Positions 28,020 through 44,200 of a stretch of 64,000 bases of DNA are shown here, piece after piece (position 1 is the first letter of the stretch; each line of letters opens with the position of its first letter). The stretch lies in the NCBI GenBank assembly GCA_028554795.2, contig CM068827.1, positions 73,240,809 through 73,304,808 of the forward strand, given 5' to 3'. Made by a program: the position numbers and the translations under genes. Below the pieces are notes generated by a model. The model ran no database searches. It was not told where the DNA came from and was given only the letters and a program-made list of their open reading frames with translations. Origin of the DNA: Sinohyriopsis cumingii (lineage: Eukaryota; Mollusca; Bivalvia; Unionida; Unionidae).

Positions 28020-31000
28020 CAAAGATAAAGACCCCACACATATGAATACAATTAACCACGGAAACATAAAACTCTGTTCTTCTTTGTTAATGCTACTTAC
28101 GTTTACAACTGAACCACCAACAACAACGGATGTTGATGTTCAAAATCGATTGCTGGATAGAACATAAACTTTTACCTGTAAAATGATTCAAACTCAATAA
28201 ATGAATGCCACAAATTGGTATATTACAATAATCTTCTTCCCTGACAATTTTCAGATCCACTTAGTAACAAAAAAGTCCTTTTCATTGAGGAGAAATGATT
28301 TTGCTTGTGTGTATATATATATATTTGTGATACATCAAGGCAGTTAAGACGTCGCCGCATTCTCGGCTCTTGGCACATTATCACATTGGATATCAGAGTT
28401 CATTCGGATCACCACGGGATTTCATTCGGAATACTCTATACTTTTGGACTAGTGATATAACTTTTGGGCTATTTGGGATTTAGGTAACAATACTTTAAGT
28501 TCCTTTTAAATTTTACTTTGTATTCTAGGGAAATGCATCATTTGTTGAATTTTACAAAAGTTGTTGGTTTTCGCTCTTTTCTGCTGCTTAGTTCAAGACC
28601 ATACAGTATAAAACAAAACATTTAAGATGAACTCAAACAATCTCTTCTACTGCATCAGTAACACGAGTGAAATAATGATTGCTTTAAGTCCTAACGGATA
28701 TTACGACCCGAAAAACCATTGAAGAGATAACTGTAAATGGTGATAACGAAGGAATTATTGATGTTGCATGATAGAAACACAACTCAAACGTTTTAATTCT
28801 ACGATTTAACATATACACATAATTCACAACGAATTATAATGCTAAATTGTAGGGATTCATTAACCAGCAAGTTGCACAATCATCTATTGACTCACATACA
28901 GTTTAGAACGAACAACAGAAAACCCCACATTTCAAGGAACTATGCCATTAAAAATGCTTCCTTCATGGTGACTTTAATGCATTGGTAACGGCCATTAAAA
29001 ACATTGCACAGGTTTGCAAATAACAGATTGTATCAGCATCAGAGATAAACATGGAAAAGGAGTCGATTTTTACAGTATATCTGTAACCCTTATTTTCGAT
29101 GTAAAATAGAGTATACCACATATACAATGACTGTTAAGGTGCAACAGAAAAAAGATCCCCCTACCCAAAAAAAATAATAACCAGAAATACAGATGACATA
29201 AACAATAATATTAGTGAAATAAATTCACGATTAGGGTTCTGAAAAGAACTGACGAGGTTACACTTTTGATTGATCTGATCAAAACAAAACAAGAATAAAT
29301 ATTTAAAGGAATTTTATAACTAATTACAAGGTGAGATTGATCGATCTAAACGGAGTACAAAAAAGAGTACTGTATACTGGTTGAAACGAAAGAATTAGAC
29401 ACAGAGTATAATAGAAAAGTAGACGAAAAAAAAACTGCAGAATGTAATGAAACAGAACAAAGATAATTGACTAATTGAATATAAACAATGTAAAATCAAA
29501 ACTTGTTGACTCAGTACATAAATAACCTGGGCGATTATTTTGTTTACGTGCAACCACTCAGGGATGATGTCGTGAATTGTTTAAGCGATTCTGAAGAAAA
29601 CAAAGGTGAATTTTAAAACAAAGGCAACAAAAACTGAATGATTTATACCAACATTCTGATATAGACAAGTACTATCTGAATACAGCTTCCATGCGCTTGT
29701 GATTCGTATTATGTGTTTGATGCTTACAACGTATTTGACTGTAACGGTTAATTTTCCAACACCATAAATAGCATACATGTCTACGTATGGTTAATACATA
29801 ACTCCTAACAAGGGGGGTCTGTAATGCTAATTCCCATTGAGGCTACAGTGACCCTATTCACTACTCATAACTCCTAACAAGCAGGAGATACTATTCCAAG
29901 AGGTTATATAACTTCATTTCAACATATCATTATATTTCACACGCCTCTAGCACTATTAAACCAGTGTCACAGACCTGTGTACTTCATGGCAATGCATTAT
30001 ATGTGAAAGAAAATTCGGGTTTCGTTGCCATGTACAGCGTTACCCGAGGTTGGTTGTTGTTTTTGGCCGTCGGTATGTAATATCCTGACTTAGATTTCCC
30101 AACTGGCGTTCGCATAAACCCGATTACTCCGAGTTCTATGGCCATGGATTTCACCATAATCAGGGTAGTTGTATCTCTAAATTCTCTCCGTAGTCACAAT
30201 ACAGAGGATTTTTTTCAGACAGCTTGATATAATTTCATATGCTACAATTGCTATTTTATAGTGGATGTTTCAGAATTTATTCTAAATTTAACAGAAAGTA
30301 GTACCTATGTCAGATAACGCCATGATATCAGACAGAATATAGTTTGTTTCAAGTTCGCCATTTTTATAGCAGAACGGATAATGTTCGAATTCTTATAATC
30401 CTTTGAGATTATTGTTGTCGAACACGTGGTTAATAATAATCTCGTACAGTAGTTATGACAAAATAATTTAATGCTGCGGTCGATGGTGACGTTGCCTTGC
30501 AGGACGATATCGGTTTGAAGGACGAACGGGTCTGCATCAAATAACGAGGCTCTCAAGGGATCCTAGGGCAGACTGGAAGGACCTGGAAAAGCGTGTGTGT
30601 TCCTTGACTATTCAACGAGAGCAATGGAACTGGAAATGCATCGTGATCATTGACTACACGCCATGAGATGCATAAATTAAGTTCCATTATTGAATCATAA
30701 TATGGTTGAAAGTTTCATTTAATATCCCTATATTGGTGAAAATCAGTTATGCATGCATCGTACTTGTCTATGACCCGAACAATGTGCTAGTCCAAAACAT
30801 GTACGATTCATGCATCATACAAATTCTATACATTCATCATAATGGTGATAGGTCCATGTTTGTTTATCAGTTCCATACATTTATTACATCGCTGATTTGG
30901 TCGTTTTAAGAATGATATAAATTTCCTGTAACCATTTTTAACTCTATGCGCATCATTCTGTTAAATCAATTTTTGGACTTTATGCAAACGAGTTTTGTGT

Positions 31001-31950
31001 CAGAATCATTTATCGTTCAACTAAATTTTAAAAAAAAGTCATTCATGAAACTTTGCTCAATATCCTCGATAGATCCAGCCCCAACCCGGCTTCATCCTAT
31101 TTCAACCAGAACAAACTTTGCAAGTATGTACCCCCAAAGCTAACCCAAAATATATTGATTGTACTTGGGTAGAATGCTTGTGAAAGATGTCACTATGTCA
31201 CGAAAAAGTGATTATCTTTTCAAGTTAAATGACTGAAACAGTTGCATGGCATAAAATTATTTTTGGTTATCTGTACTGGTTAAAACAAAGCATCATGAGG
31301 CATTAACAAGGCATTGCGAATGAAAAATTAAGAACGTTATTAGCACGAACTGCTATTGAGCAGAACACTGATACAGAAAGTTAGAGTCTGTGGAGCACGA
31401 AACTAATTTTATATCAATGTCCATTGTATACATGTGTTCTTATTCAAAAGTTCCAGATTAAACATTACACTTGCCAAAACAGGTGAAATGACGAAGAAAG
31501 GAATCAAACCAATGAACTAAAAGAATCAGTTGCCTACGTTATGGTAGTACGGTACGCTTACCTCATTGATGTAAATTAAATGTACACAAATGGATGGAAG
31601 GATAATTAGCTATAGCATCTAATACAGCTTTTACGAACTTCTACGCAGCATTCTCTTAGAATGGGCTTGTAGGGTGTTTTGTTACTGCGCAAGAAGAGTT
31701 GAGAAGTGATTATGAAGATGCTGTCATCTCAGCCATAGAAAATTCCTGGAAACATTATAAGGTTAGCAGATATGAGATATAAAAAGATCTCATCACATAT
31801 GATGACCAAAGATTGTACATGCATTCTAAGAGCACAAAAGAAGCAAACCGTTAATAAGGATCAGCTTTCAACTGCAGTACAAGGTGTTTACTTTGTCCAT
31901 AGAACAAACTCAGTTGCCAAACATAGACAACGCTACCTTATTCCTATTTA
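28019..31950. other. non-coding with diverged interspersed repeats
   Basis: No supported gene. 28330-28620 pairs with 26030-26260. The segment 30310-30680 (CCATGATATCAGACAGAATA, then later a GC-richer block) resembles 48825-48955 (CCATGATATCAGGTAGAAAA). ATAACTCCTAACAAG occurs twice, at about 29808 and 29868. Confidence 0.35.
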
Positions 31951-31959
31951 ATGCCGTGA

Positions 31960-33170
31960 TTATATGACCTGCTGAATTTCATCTGTTGATAATTTTATCC
32001 GTGTTCGTAAAGACGATTTAAATACCTTTAGAGGTTTACATATTTTTATTGCATATTTCTTTCTTCCTTTGCAAACATTATTTATATCGTTATCAATCCT
32101 GAATAATGAATACAGTTGTGTCCGTAAGCCAATAAACTCTCTGACTGGTTTATCATTTAATAATCCAACGGTTTGAGGGATGTCATAGATGTTATCCTTG
32201 AGATACTTACAAGTGGCATAAAACTTGATATCATCTTTGATGTCGGTGTAAAGGTTGCATGTTTCATTATGCATGAACAATAAATCTATCGGTACAAGGG
32301 AGAGCTACCTTTGTAACGAATTTATTTTTTCAAATTTGGTCTAGAAAATGTCGTACATCAAACATTTATATAGTTCAAGCACTGCAAAAACAAGACAGAT
32401 AGGTTTATTGAATGTTTTCTTCTTGTTTTCCCGACTGGCAATTACCAAGTCATCGTCAATGATCGTTCTCTTGGCGAATCATATATCTTTTTCGCCTTTG
32501 AAAATATGTGTTTTTGTCTGCTCATAATTTAACTTTTGTTTTCATAGATTTTCCAACTGCATCCCGAATAGGGAGTGTTTTATTTACTTGAATAATTCCT
32601 TTCAAAAGCATTCTTAAGCTTTCATCTCAAACTCCTTTTTCAGATCTATGTATAATTTAGGGACAATAACAAGTATCTTTGTTATTTTCAAATTTGTCAG
32701 ATTCAGTAATGACTTATATACTTAACATTGCAATATACGTAATAGATTTGGTACAGTTAGTTTTGTAACTTTATACTTCTTATCATCTTCTTTTGCAAAT
32801 GAGATAAAACAAATCTCACCTGATACAAGTTGTACATGTTCTAACAGGTAGTCATTGCACTAGTCATGGAGTTCTGTTGGCATTTCCAAATCAACTTCAA
32901 AGATGGATCATGCGTTGTTGGCAGAATTTTTTCTACGCATCTGATGTAATGATCATTCGCCCATTACATTTTTTCTTAACCGGCATATTGGACGCATGAC
33001 TCATAGGCCAATTATATAAGCTATTGAACCCTAGGCACATGACACATCACCTTTTCTTGACTGTTATCACCTAGTGACATTTGCCTTTCGATGTCTTCAT
33101 CATATTTTATCTCTCCATCTTCGTCTGCGTAACGTGTGCCAGTTGCCTTTGCATGTTTTCGTGGGATCAT
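31960..33170 (-). pseudogene. relic of a viral/transposon-type family-B DNA polymerase
   Basis: Several minus-strand frames, broken by stops and frameshifts, give pieces in the order of the DNA_pol_B_2-type polymerases common in invertebrate mobile elements. Near 33000 is NSLYNWPMSH (usual DANNLYGWAMS, palm motif A region). Near 32900 is FEVDLEMPTELHD (usual EVDLEYPKELHDLHN), and near 32600 LFKIIKHSLFGM-like residues stand in for the KLMNNAVFGKTMEN block. The longest intact piece, 31960-32280, has NLYTDIKDDIKFYATCKYLK and DKPVREFIGLRTQLYS, matching the conserved YKDIK...YDTSNYPKDHP...REFVGLRPKMYS region. The catalytic DTDS box expected just upstream is not intact (TDRF in one frame). It differs in lineage from the polymerase at 58.8-62.3 kb. 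Whether the rest of the element survives nearby is unknown. Confidence 0.72.
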
Positions 33171-36100
33171 GCTAATTCCAACTCTAATTCAACTTTCAGC
33201 CATTAGGAAGGTCTCGTAGTCAACTATTCTAACTCAAGTTGTGATGTTATTGATATACGTGTTTCACCTGTTTCACACAGTACCCTTTCTAAATCACCGT
33301 AAACGACATTTAAAACATTTAGCTGATAATAATAATTTGTTCATTTGACAACTGATCCTTGTCCAGGCGTTATGTCTATCGAACTGTCTAAAGTGTTGCA
33401 TAGTCGTATGATTTCCCTGGCGCACAGAAAACACATTAAGAATTTGTGTTGATAAATGTGCTGGATGATTGGCCCTTCTAAATAGTTTAGTTCCTCAGTA
33501 AATAAGGAAATAGCGGGGTCGATGCCAGCAAACCCAGTCACAAATGTGAATGGCCTCAGATGAAGGTTAATCTGAGATCTTTTCAACACCACGTGACTAT
33601 TAAAGCAATATCCACAACATATACTGCTCCGAACCAAATAAATACTTACAGATTTGTAGATTCTAGCGAATCCGAACCCAAAATCCGACAAGTAGCAAAC
33701 CCACCAGATAGCCATGCATTCAAACAGCTTTGTCCATATTTATCTTTATATCTTTGAATATGTCAACAATTCCTGTATTTCTGAATAATTTATGTGGAGT
33801 ACATTTGCATATGTACTGATTCTATAAATATATGCCATTAAATAAAGTAGTGCTTAATTGTGAACGAAGTACAGACCTGTCTCTCTTTAAGCATTTGTAT
33901 GCTTCAGACATTCTTTATTACGGACACGTCTATAGTGGTTGCATGTGTAACCGGCAAGTTCTTCATGAACGCTTAAATAATTTCCGATATTTCCCATCAA
34001 GCGGCTTCCTAAACGAGCAGTGTCTACAGTCCAACAATTGCATCATTTTATCATCTTTATTTACTATAGTAACACGACTTTAATACGATAACAGCTGATG
34101 ATCCCTTGATAATCTAAGTTTATTTTAGTAGCAAGTTTCAGTTGCTCGATAACAGGCAGTACAGTTATCAAATCACGATATTATGATGGTATACAGCAAT
34201 ATGGTAAAGGGACACAAGTGTATTTTTTATTTTCACTCAGTAGTACAGAAAGTGGTCCAACTCTAAAATACTACTATGGTCCAGGAATGGGGGTTGGATG
34301 TTCATAGCAATAAAGTAATGACAGAGCTGGCATTTAAATTTATTTGCCGATCATTGGAACTGTTTTTGTTGTCCTTAATATTTGCATTTAATATAGGTCG
34401 AATTTCTTACTCTAGTTTTGTATCAGTCATACATAATGGGCACAAATGTAAGACTTCGTATATGATAGAAGGGAAACTGCATATCTTATGCATTCAAATG
34501 AATTTTAATGAAATTAGTTTCACGTACCAAGTTTTGGTCATATGTTATGTCGTGTGGAACACTGGCGGGATATTATACACGTCTTATAAAAAACATATGA
34601 AATAGAAGAATAAAACGTAACATCCCTGAAGTATTAATTGTGTGAACTTAGAACTTGGTCATCATCGTTTGCGGTGATGACCGCTTTACGTTTCTCTAAA
34701 CATAACGACAGATTGTCATGGCACACAGCCTTCGTTACTATCTGTATATTTATTTATCTTTGTATCTACATTCATCACAATCGTGGAAACATGTTTTCAA
34801 GAATTGAGATCTTATATAACTCATCTTCTGTTAAACGCAAAAGAGATTGGTAAAGATGTAAATGCTATTTTCCGGTAATCAGCTGTACGAGAAATTTCAA
34901 GGTCAAACACAGTACACAAGGAAAATCTTTGTCTTTTAGTTTTTGTTGGTTTTTGTAGAGAAATGAGTCCTGCCTGACCAATAAGTTGTATGGCGACTAA
35001 CCAAAGACGACTAAAAAAATAAAAGGTGACATATTTGAATACGACGAGAGTTAGCCATATGAACTAACGAGACATGTATGTATATAATGTTTTGTTTTTG
35101 TGACAATAAAAGTTTTGTGAAAATAGAGGCCTGTCAGTGTATACATTACTTCGAACGATGTGTCGAGATAAAAAGAACAGATTCTCTTTCATGAAGAAAA
35201 CGCTCGTTAGAAAGTATGACTATTCATTTGGCCTCCAGACGTTCTTATCAAAGGCCTCATGAGCAAAATATTAGATATCGTGGAAGTTAATCACTTTACG
35301 ATCCACTAAAAGGTTTATTTAGAGGTGAGTTGTCCTTTTTTCACAATTAATTGTGCCAAGCTTACTTAGATGCTCAATATCGATGGTCAACCAGGTGACA
35401 TTTGGTGCGAAATAATTGTCGAGTTGACTGATTGTTTGTGTCAAACGCCTTTCCAAGGTCCTCCATTTACTTTGTCTCAAAAGTCAGTTGAACAGTTTGA
35501 TTAATATATCGCTGCATGGACACACATTAACATAAATCTAGTTGTGTCAGCGGAGCATACAACATTTTCAGTTTTGACTGAAAAATATTAACACTATCTG
35601 CGCGACATCATAACCAAGACGATATTCGTAATTTATCATAAGAATCCTATATAAGACAATATCAGCATTATCGCGAAGTAGAAAGAACTAAGATTAAATA
35701 TCAAAAGTATTCGTTCAAATTTATGATAAACAATGATATATGATTCTCATAATAAATTACATGAACACTACAATAATAATTGTTTGAATTAAAAGATGTA
35801 TCATACGAATGACTGTTAGCTCATTCCAACGGTAATTATTAATAAGAACTGGAAGGCTACGTGTCTTCGAGACGCATGAAAGTTCATAATGTAACAAGTG
35901 AATACGAGCGTTTGATAGTTTTTGTAATAAATGTATAATTGAAAAGTGAACAAAGAAAATAGAAAAAGTCCAACAACCAGAGAGACGGTTATTAGTTTCG
36001 AACAGAGAAACATACCAATTCGTACGAAACAGAAATTTAAGATTCATTTTACATAGGCAATACAAGGTACGTAGGTAGGTATGTAGGTCGGCTGGTGGGT

Positions 36101-38459
36101 TGGTAGGCATGCGTGCAGGCAGGCATGCAGGTAGTTAAGTAGGTAGAAGGGTAAGATGGGTAGTTTCTTGCTTTGGGTTGTTGCTACATAAGTATGTTTT
36201 CGTTTGATTGGTAAAGATTAATTTCAAGCTATCCGAGCCTATATATAAACCTGGCCAAGAGAACTAGCGACCACCAATCTGCAAAGCCATCAAATTTATT
36301 TACTGTCGTTGATCACCAAAATATTTCATCTTCTTCATTTACTTCTGTTTTCTTCTTCTTGACTCGTTTAAGTATATACAATTCTTCACAGTACTTTTCC
36401 ATATTTTTGTCTTCCTTGAAAATAATTCATATTACCCACCGATCACTTGACTGTCTTAAAATTTTCATTTGCTTCTGTTGAAATGTTCTTGTGCAAAATT
36501 AAGAACGAAATTTGTTTTAAAGATTGATTTGAAAAAATATTTTGATATAAAAAAGAAAGGACAGATACAGACCAAGAAACGCTCCAATTGAAGATATATT
36601 GCTTTGGAATTACATAAATATCCAGAGCGTGTGCCTAAAATCAGTACAAAACGCCTTAAAATGTCTACCTTACATGCATGTTTCAAAATGCAAAATGAAG
36701 ATATAATTTCTCCAATCAAATAATAGAATGAGCGTCTAATTCGAAAGCCTCCCTTAATAAGACCCAGTATATATGACTTATACATATAAATAAATATGTC
36801 AAGGCCGTCATTAATTTCCTTGTCAAGAGTAATGCAGCCACGAAAAAAAATAATAATGGTGCGTATGATGTATAGAAAAATGTAAGGCTGAATACATAAT
36901 TGTGATTTGACTTTATTCTCGGTTGCACCATTGGTAGTTTATGTGTTTGTTTAAACATGTACAGAACATAACAATACTTATTTTGATTTGGCTTGCATCT
37001 GATTCAAATATACAGCAATCGTCATCTAGCGAAACAATCGAGAAGAAGTCTTATCAACAATAAGTATACCAGTATAATTTTTTTTCAAACACATTATTTA
37101 ACAAGAAACAAACTGACAAACATATGACTAATTCAAGCAATAAGCTACATGACAGTCACGGCAAATGTTCATCATTAGCACGTGGTTAAACGAAAATAAT
37201 AATGCTTTCAAGATTGAAAATTGCACTGTCTACATGCAACGTTTCATGACAATATAGTACATCACTATCATTAAATACACATGGCATGTCAGTCCACTGG
37301 AGAAAAGGACAATGACTTCAATCATAGTCTATTGAAACATTTGTGATCAGACCAGTTTGAAGCTGCGTGGTTCACTCTTATGTCATTCTAAAACTAAAGA
37401 TAATGATAAATATACTTTACAATATCAATCTGCGATTAAGCAATTTTATTTAGCATCCGTTGGATGTTCATGGTAAATATTACATCACATTGTGCTGTAA
37501 TCTGAGTCAATAACTTACCCACAAACATCGTATTTAAATCACTATTTCATTAGAAGAGAAATCTTCTTTCATCTTTTACACGCATAAACTCTCTCATAAT
37601 ACAATAATATAAATATACCTTGTATATCAATGACCCTGGTATTTGAATAGTAAAATATACTAAAGACTCCAACATGTTTTGTATTTAAGCTCCTTAACTT
37701 GTGTAAGTTCAGTAAATCAAAGATTTTATATTCGCTTCAAATCTTTTCATGATAAACCTTCTGAACTGAAAACTAATTATATATTTGAACAACTACGTCA
37801 CCGTCTGCTCTAAAGGACACGCATGCCATGTATGTACATCGTATGTCTTGTGATTAAACGTGATGACTTGGAAACAAGCGCCTGAATACAATTCAACAAA
37901 GGCAAACAAAAAATAAAGAATTCACATGCATAACATAGTCCTTCTACTGTCTGAGAACAATTTCCGGGAATCCACGATACGACCGTTTTTTTCTTTTTAA
38001 CTGCCGAGCATTAACAATACCCCCGTTATTCTTGAGAAACTCCAGCAGAATAAAATTTGAAACATAATTATTTTCGGATGTTTGAGCTAACATGTTCACA
38101 ATGATACATGTAAGTGCAGTACATTAGTCGTTGCTATGACCTTTGACCTTTGATCTTGAATCTGATATTATGGATAAAAGATCATTGAAACTGTCTCAGA
38201 CAACATCAAAATATACCGACAAGTCAACTTTGGTTAAATGTCTAAGTTACATTTTTGGGAGAAAAAAAAATTGAGTTTTTGTAGCAGTATCATTCAATAT
38301 TTTGTTGCAGGTCCTTCCGCAAACTGGGTGAAATAATGCAATTGTATTCATATATGCTATCAAATAGCAAGCTAGTTCAACTAAACGATCAAAGCCAATA
38401 CCGTTAACAATAAAACCCACCTCTGAGTGCTGACTAAATTCACATGTCAACAAGCCATC
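33171..38459. other. non-coding, no supported gene
   Basis: AT-rich. Open frames such as minus 33341-33715, plus 34276-34605 and minus 35757-36110 and 36465-36785 show no domain I can name. A short degenerate GTAGGTAGG/GCATGCAGG-type simple repeat lies at 36070-36150. Confidence 0.3.
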
Positions 38460-38464
38460 CTACA

Positions 38465-39370
38465 AGAGGACAAGCGATAACGAGATTTTCAAAATGTCCA
38501 ATATTGTCATCATGTTTGGAGGTCTGATCAGAATCCTGTTTTCAAGGACCAATTAGATATCATTTGGAGTCTTTTACTGAAACCCCATGTCACTTCGACT
38601 ATCCATTCAGAAGTAGCTTTTAAAAAAAACAATTTCAAGATGGACTTCATACCAGCCAGTATGGATATTAGATCAGCACATATTTAATCTAGGACCAACT
38701 AGGTAACATAAGAAGCCACTCAGTGAAAACACAATTTATATCGAAGGATCCATTCAGGGTGAGTAGCGATAATATGTCAAATAATACAGTTTTATATTTA
38801 AAACCAACTAGATAGCAAAAGAATTCTTTCACTGAATACCCAATATAGATATGAACATCTGATCAGGAGTAGCAGCAATAACAACATTTGAAAGATGGCA
38901 GTGGTGGCCTAATTGGTTATCAGACGAACACCATTTGTACTTAGGACCATTGACACATTACAATAAGTATTTATCGTGAAAACCTCACGTTGATCTGATT
39001 ATCTTTTCCGGAGGAGTAACATTAAAAGACTTTCAACATGGCCGCCATGGTGGCCATATTAAGTACCAGACTGGTATCATTTTCATCCAGGACCAACTAG
39101 ACGTCATAAAAGTATTTGATTATTTAAAACAAACACTTTTTATAGATATGACTTTCAGGATTAGCCTATTAGCAAGATGTTCAATATTACCACCGTGGTG
39201 ATAATATTGGATGTTTGACGGACATCATTTTCCTTTAGGACCAAGTAGATACCACAAGAAGTCTTTTTTAAAAGTAAAAGGCCATTTTCAATATGACCAT
39301 TCAATCAGAAGTAATATCTTCTCGGAAAGACAACCTCCACCATTGCAATCAGTGGTCAAACTATAATTTG
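38465..39370. repeat. old tandem repeat, period about 147 bp, 6 copies
   Basis: Diverged copies share an anchor AGGACCAACTAGATA followed by A(A/C)AAGAAGTCTTTCACTGAAA, then ATCTGATCAGGAGTAG, then CAAGATGGCCGCCATGGTGG-like and ATTGGATGTCAGACGGACAC blocks. Anchors lie at about 38544, 38691, 38800, 38943, 39089 and 39237, so spacings are 147, 109, 143, 146 and 148 bp; one copy is shortened. No long open frame runs through it. Confidence 0.8.
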
Positions 39371-41256
<1,886 letters not shown>

Positions 41257-44200
41257 TCACGAACATTTCCATGGCTCGAAATTTTGTATTTCGGAAAGAC
41301 TTGTGGGTTTTTTCATCCATTCTATGGTACTTGCTATCGAAACGAAATATACATCGCCCAGCTGAAGGAGACTGTCTATAAATTTCAAAAGCCCATTCAT
41401 GTTCTCTCTGTAGTACCAGTGGAACCAGTTCTGATGAAGTCGAAGACCAAATGGGGCTCTGTTAGTATTGTAGTAATCTCTGAAGTTTTCCATTAGAAAC
41501 TGGAACGTATCATCTTCACTAGAAGGAGATGTGTCACATCCATCAGCATATTCGCATGGGGTTGAACCATTCATGCCCCTCATTGGAATAATGGGTATTT
41601 CCCATACGCCTGGATGGGACAACGTTGGGCATATTTCTATTTCACACGTTTCACCCCAACCAAAATCGAGAGTAAATGGCCACAGTTTACTGGCTTTGCT
41701 ATCGCTTCTTTCAGAGATAAGAGACGAATCGTAAAGGCTTTCGTTGTGAAGGATATTGAACTGTGCGTCACCAAGTGGTCTAAAATCAGGGCTTCTCCAA
41801 CCTTTTATTTGATCTCGAGAAATTGATGTTTCTGTTTCAATTTTCTGAATGTGGGATTGTATATCTCGGTGAAAGTCTTCGATATTATTATAGGCAGAGC
41901 TTTTTAGTCCATTTAGTGCAATTTCAATTCCATCCGAATGAAGAATCTGTGCAAGTCGATAATTTGTGCTAGAATGTGTCACGAAAAACGTACCACTTAT
42001 CTTGCACCCATTTGGATTTGTCCTTGCTGGGGCAAATATTTGTCTCATTTTTGCATAGGATTGAAAATTGATATCCCCATCAATGGTTATGTACACAATT
42101 TGTGGAAATTTCATATTTTTTACTCCTGCTGGCACGGTGTTGCTTTTGCAAAAGCATTCTGGTGCAATGCAATTATCTCCTTGAATACACGAGCTATCCT
42201 GTGCTCGATTTGGAGCCAAAGTTACATGATTATATTCAAAAAGTATGGGACCAGTAGTTATAACTTCTGTCGCCATGGTCATACGGTCGGATTCCATGAC
42301 CTCTTTACCTTTGAAAGATAAAACTTCTGGATTCTTTGTGCTCGTTGGGACAAATTCAGCAGACAAGAGTGTGGGTTTAGCTCGTGATTCTTGATTATTC
42401 TGTCCGTATGTATCCAAATTCGAAGGTAATTTCAGAGAAATTCCATTAAGCAGAGATGCAAGATCAATACTGTCCAAACTCCACAACGTTTTCGAACCGC
42501 TACTCGACTGTTCCTCGCTCTTTATACTACTTGTTATTTTGAGTCCTGAATCGCTCATCGACTGGGAAATCTCTTTAGCCCCCGAGTTGCCAGAATCAAC
42601 AGGAAACGTTGAGGTCTGTTTCTCAGATGTTTGTCTTTCCATATCATGCGCTGGTTTTATGGTCAGCCTCTTTTCTGGGTTTTCTTCTTTATTTTGCAAT
42701 GAGTTTGCTGCAGAAACAACTTCAGCAGCTACGACATAATTTCGCTCAGTAAGAGTCTCTAATTTATTAACAGATTCGCTTGGTGCCTGTGTCACCATAG
42801 CTCCAACAGCCTGAATATCCGGCTGATTTGAATTATTTGACTGGGAAGATGATTCAGACGCTTTCTCTTTAAGGTCTTTTCTATACTTAGCAAGCATCCA
42901 TGTCTTCCAGGGTTCTTGAAGCTTTTCAATATCCGCCAGAGTCATCTGATCTGAAGATTTACTTTGTGATCCTCTTTCAAATATCTTCTCCTTTCGTTCT
43001 ATACGTTGACTCCTAGAGTTTGTTTGTTGCGATGTACCTCTGTGCATATTTGCCTGTGCAACATCTTGTAGTTTGCTTTGATTATTTGGCAGCATTTTTA
43101 TCGCTTGTTCTGTTTCAGGTTTTGTCTGTGTAATTTCATCCGTGTGTGTCTGGGAACTTGGTTTTATTTCGTCTGTCCTTGGATTTTGTTGTTGGACATC
43201 GGTCACTGATCGGCCTGAGTGTTGCAAAGCAGCCCTTGTATTTCCAATGTTATTCCGATGTACAGGTCTTGCCATCTGTGATGCATCCATATTTTCTTGG
43301 TGCTGTCTCATTACTGCCATAGTTAATCTATTGTCTCCTTTTGGTACAAGAGTTCTTTGATGGGGTGTTTGAACGGTGTCTGCTGTCGAAACTCTTTCAG
43401 AGCTTTGTGGTTTTTTCCACCAAAAGTTAATGGGCGACTGGGGTGGCTGTATTATTGGCTGTGGTGCAGTCTCACGGTAACTTTGGCTAAGTTGCCATGG
43501 CGAATTAGACATTCCTAATACAACGGGAGGTGAATGTATATATGGTTCCGTTGTATTTTCTCCAAAACGAATATTCCGCTGCTGTTCTACCCATTCTTGA
43601 TGTCCAGCAACTATATTCGTCTGCTCCAAAACGTTGTTCTTATGACGTATTTCATTCAGAGAGTTCTGAATCTTTTGTTGGCGGACTTGAAAGGCAGAGC
43701 TCATATTAGTTTGCGTTCCACAGCTCCATGGTTCAAAATTATGTACTTGTGACAAAGGTGTGGGATGTCGTAGCCATTCGATCACTTGCTTTGCTGATAC
43801 AATATAAACATCATTAAAATTCGCAAGGTCTTGAATGAAACGATCCATAGCGTTCATTCTATCCGGATAATAGAACCACGATGCATGCATGTTGATTCCG
43901 AATGGAGCTCTGTTGCTTTTATAATAACTCTGGAAGTTATCCCACAGAAATCTGTAGGCAGATTCTTCGTCTGGTGGAGGGTTGTTACATCCATCCACAT
44001 ATACACAGTCGTATTTCTTCATATAATCAAGCAGCGACACCACAGGGATTTCCCAAAAACCAGAGTGATGTTTCCCCGGACATGGTTTTATCTTACAGTC
44101 GTATGGCCAACCGTAGTCTAGGGTAAAAGGCGTTACAGCTTTATCATTAATGTTATGCTTGCTTACCGTCAAAGTTGCGTCATATTTGTAGCCAAGTTTA

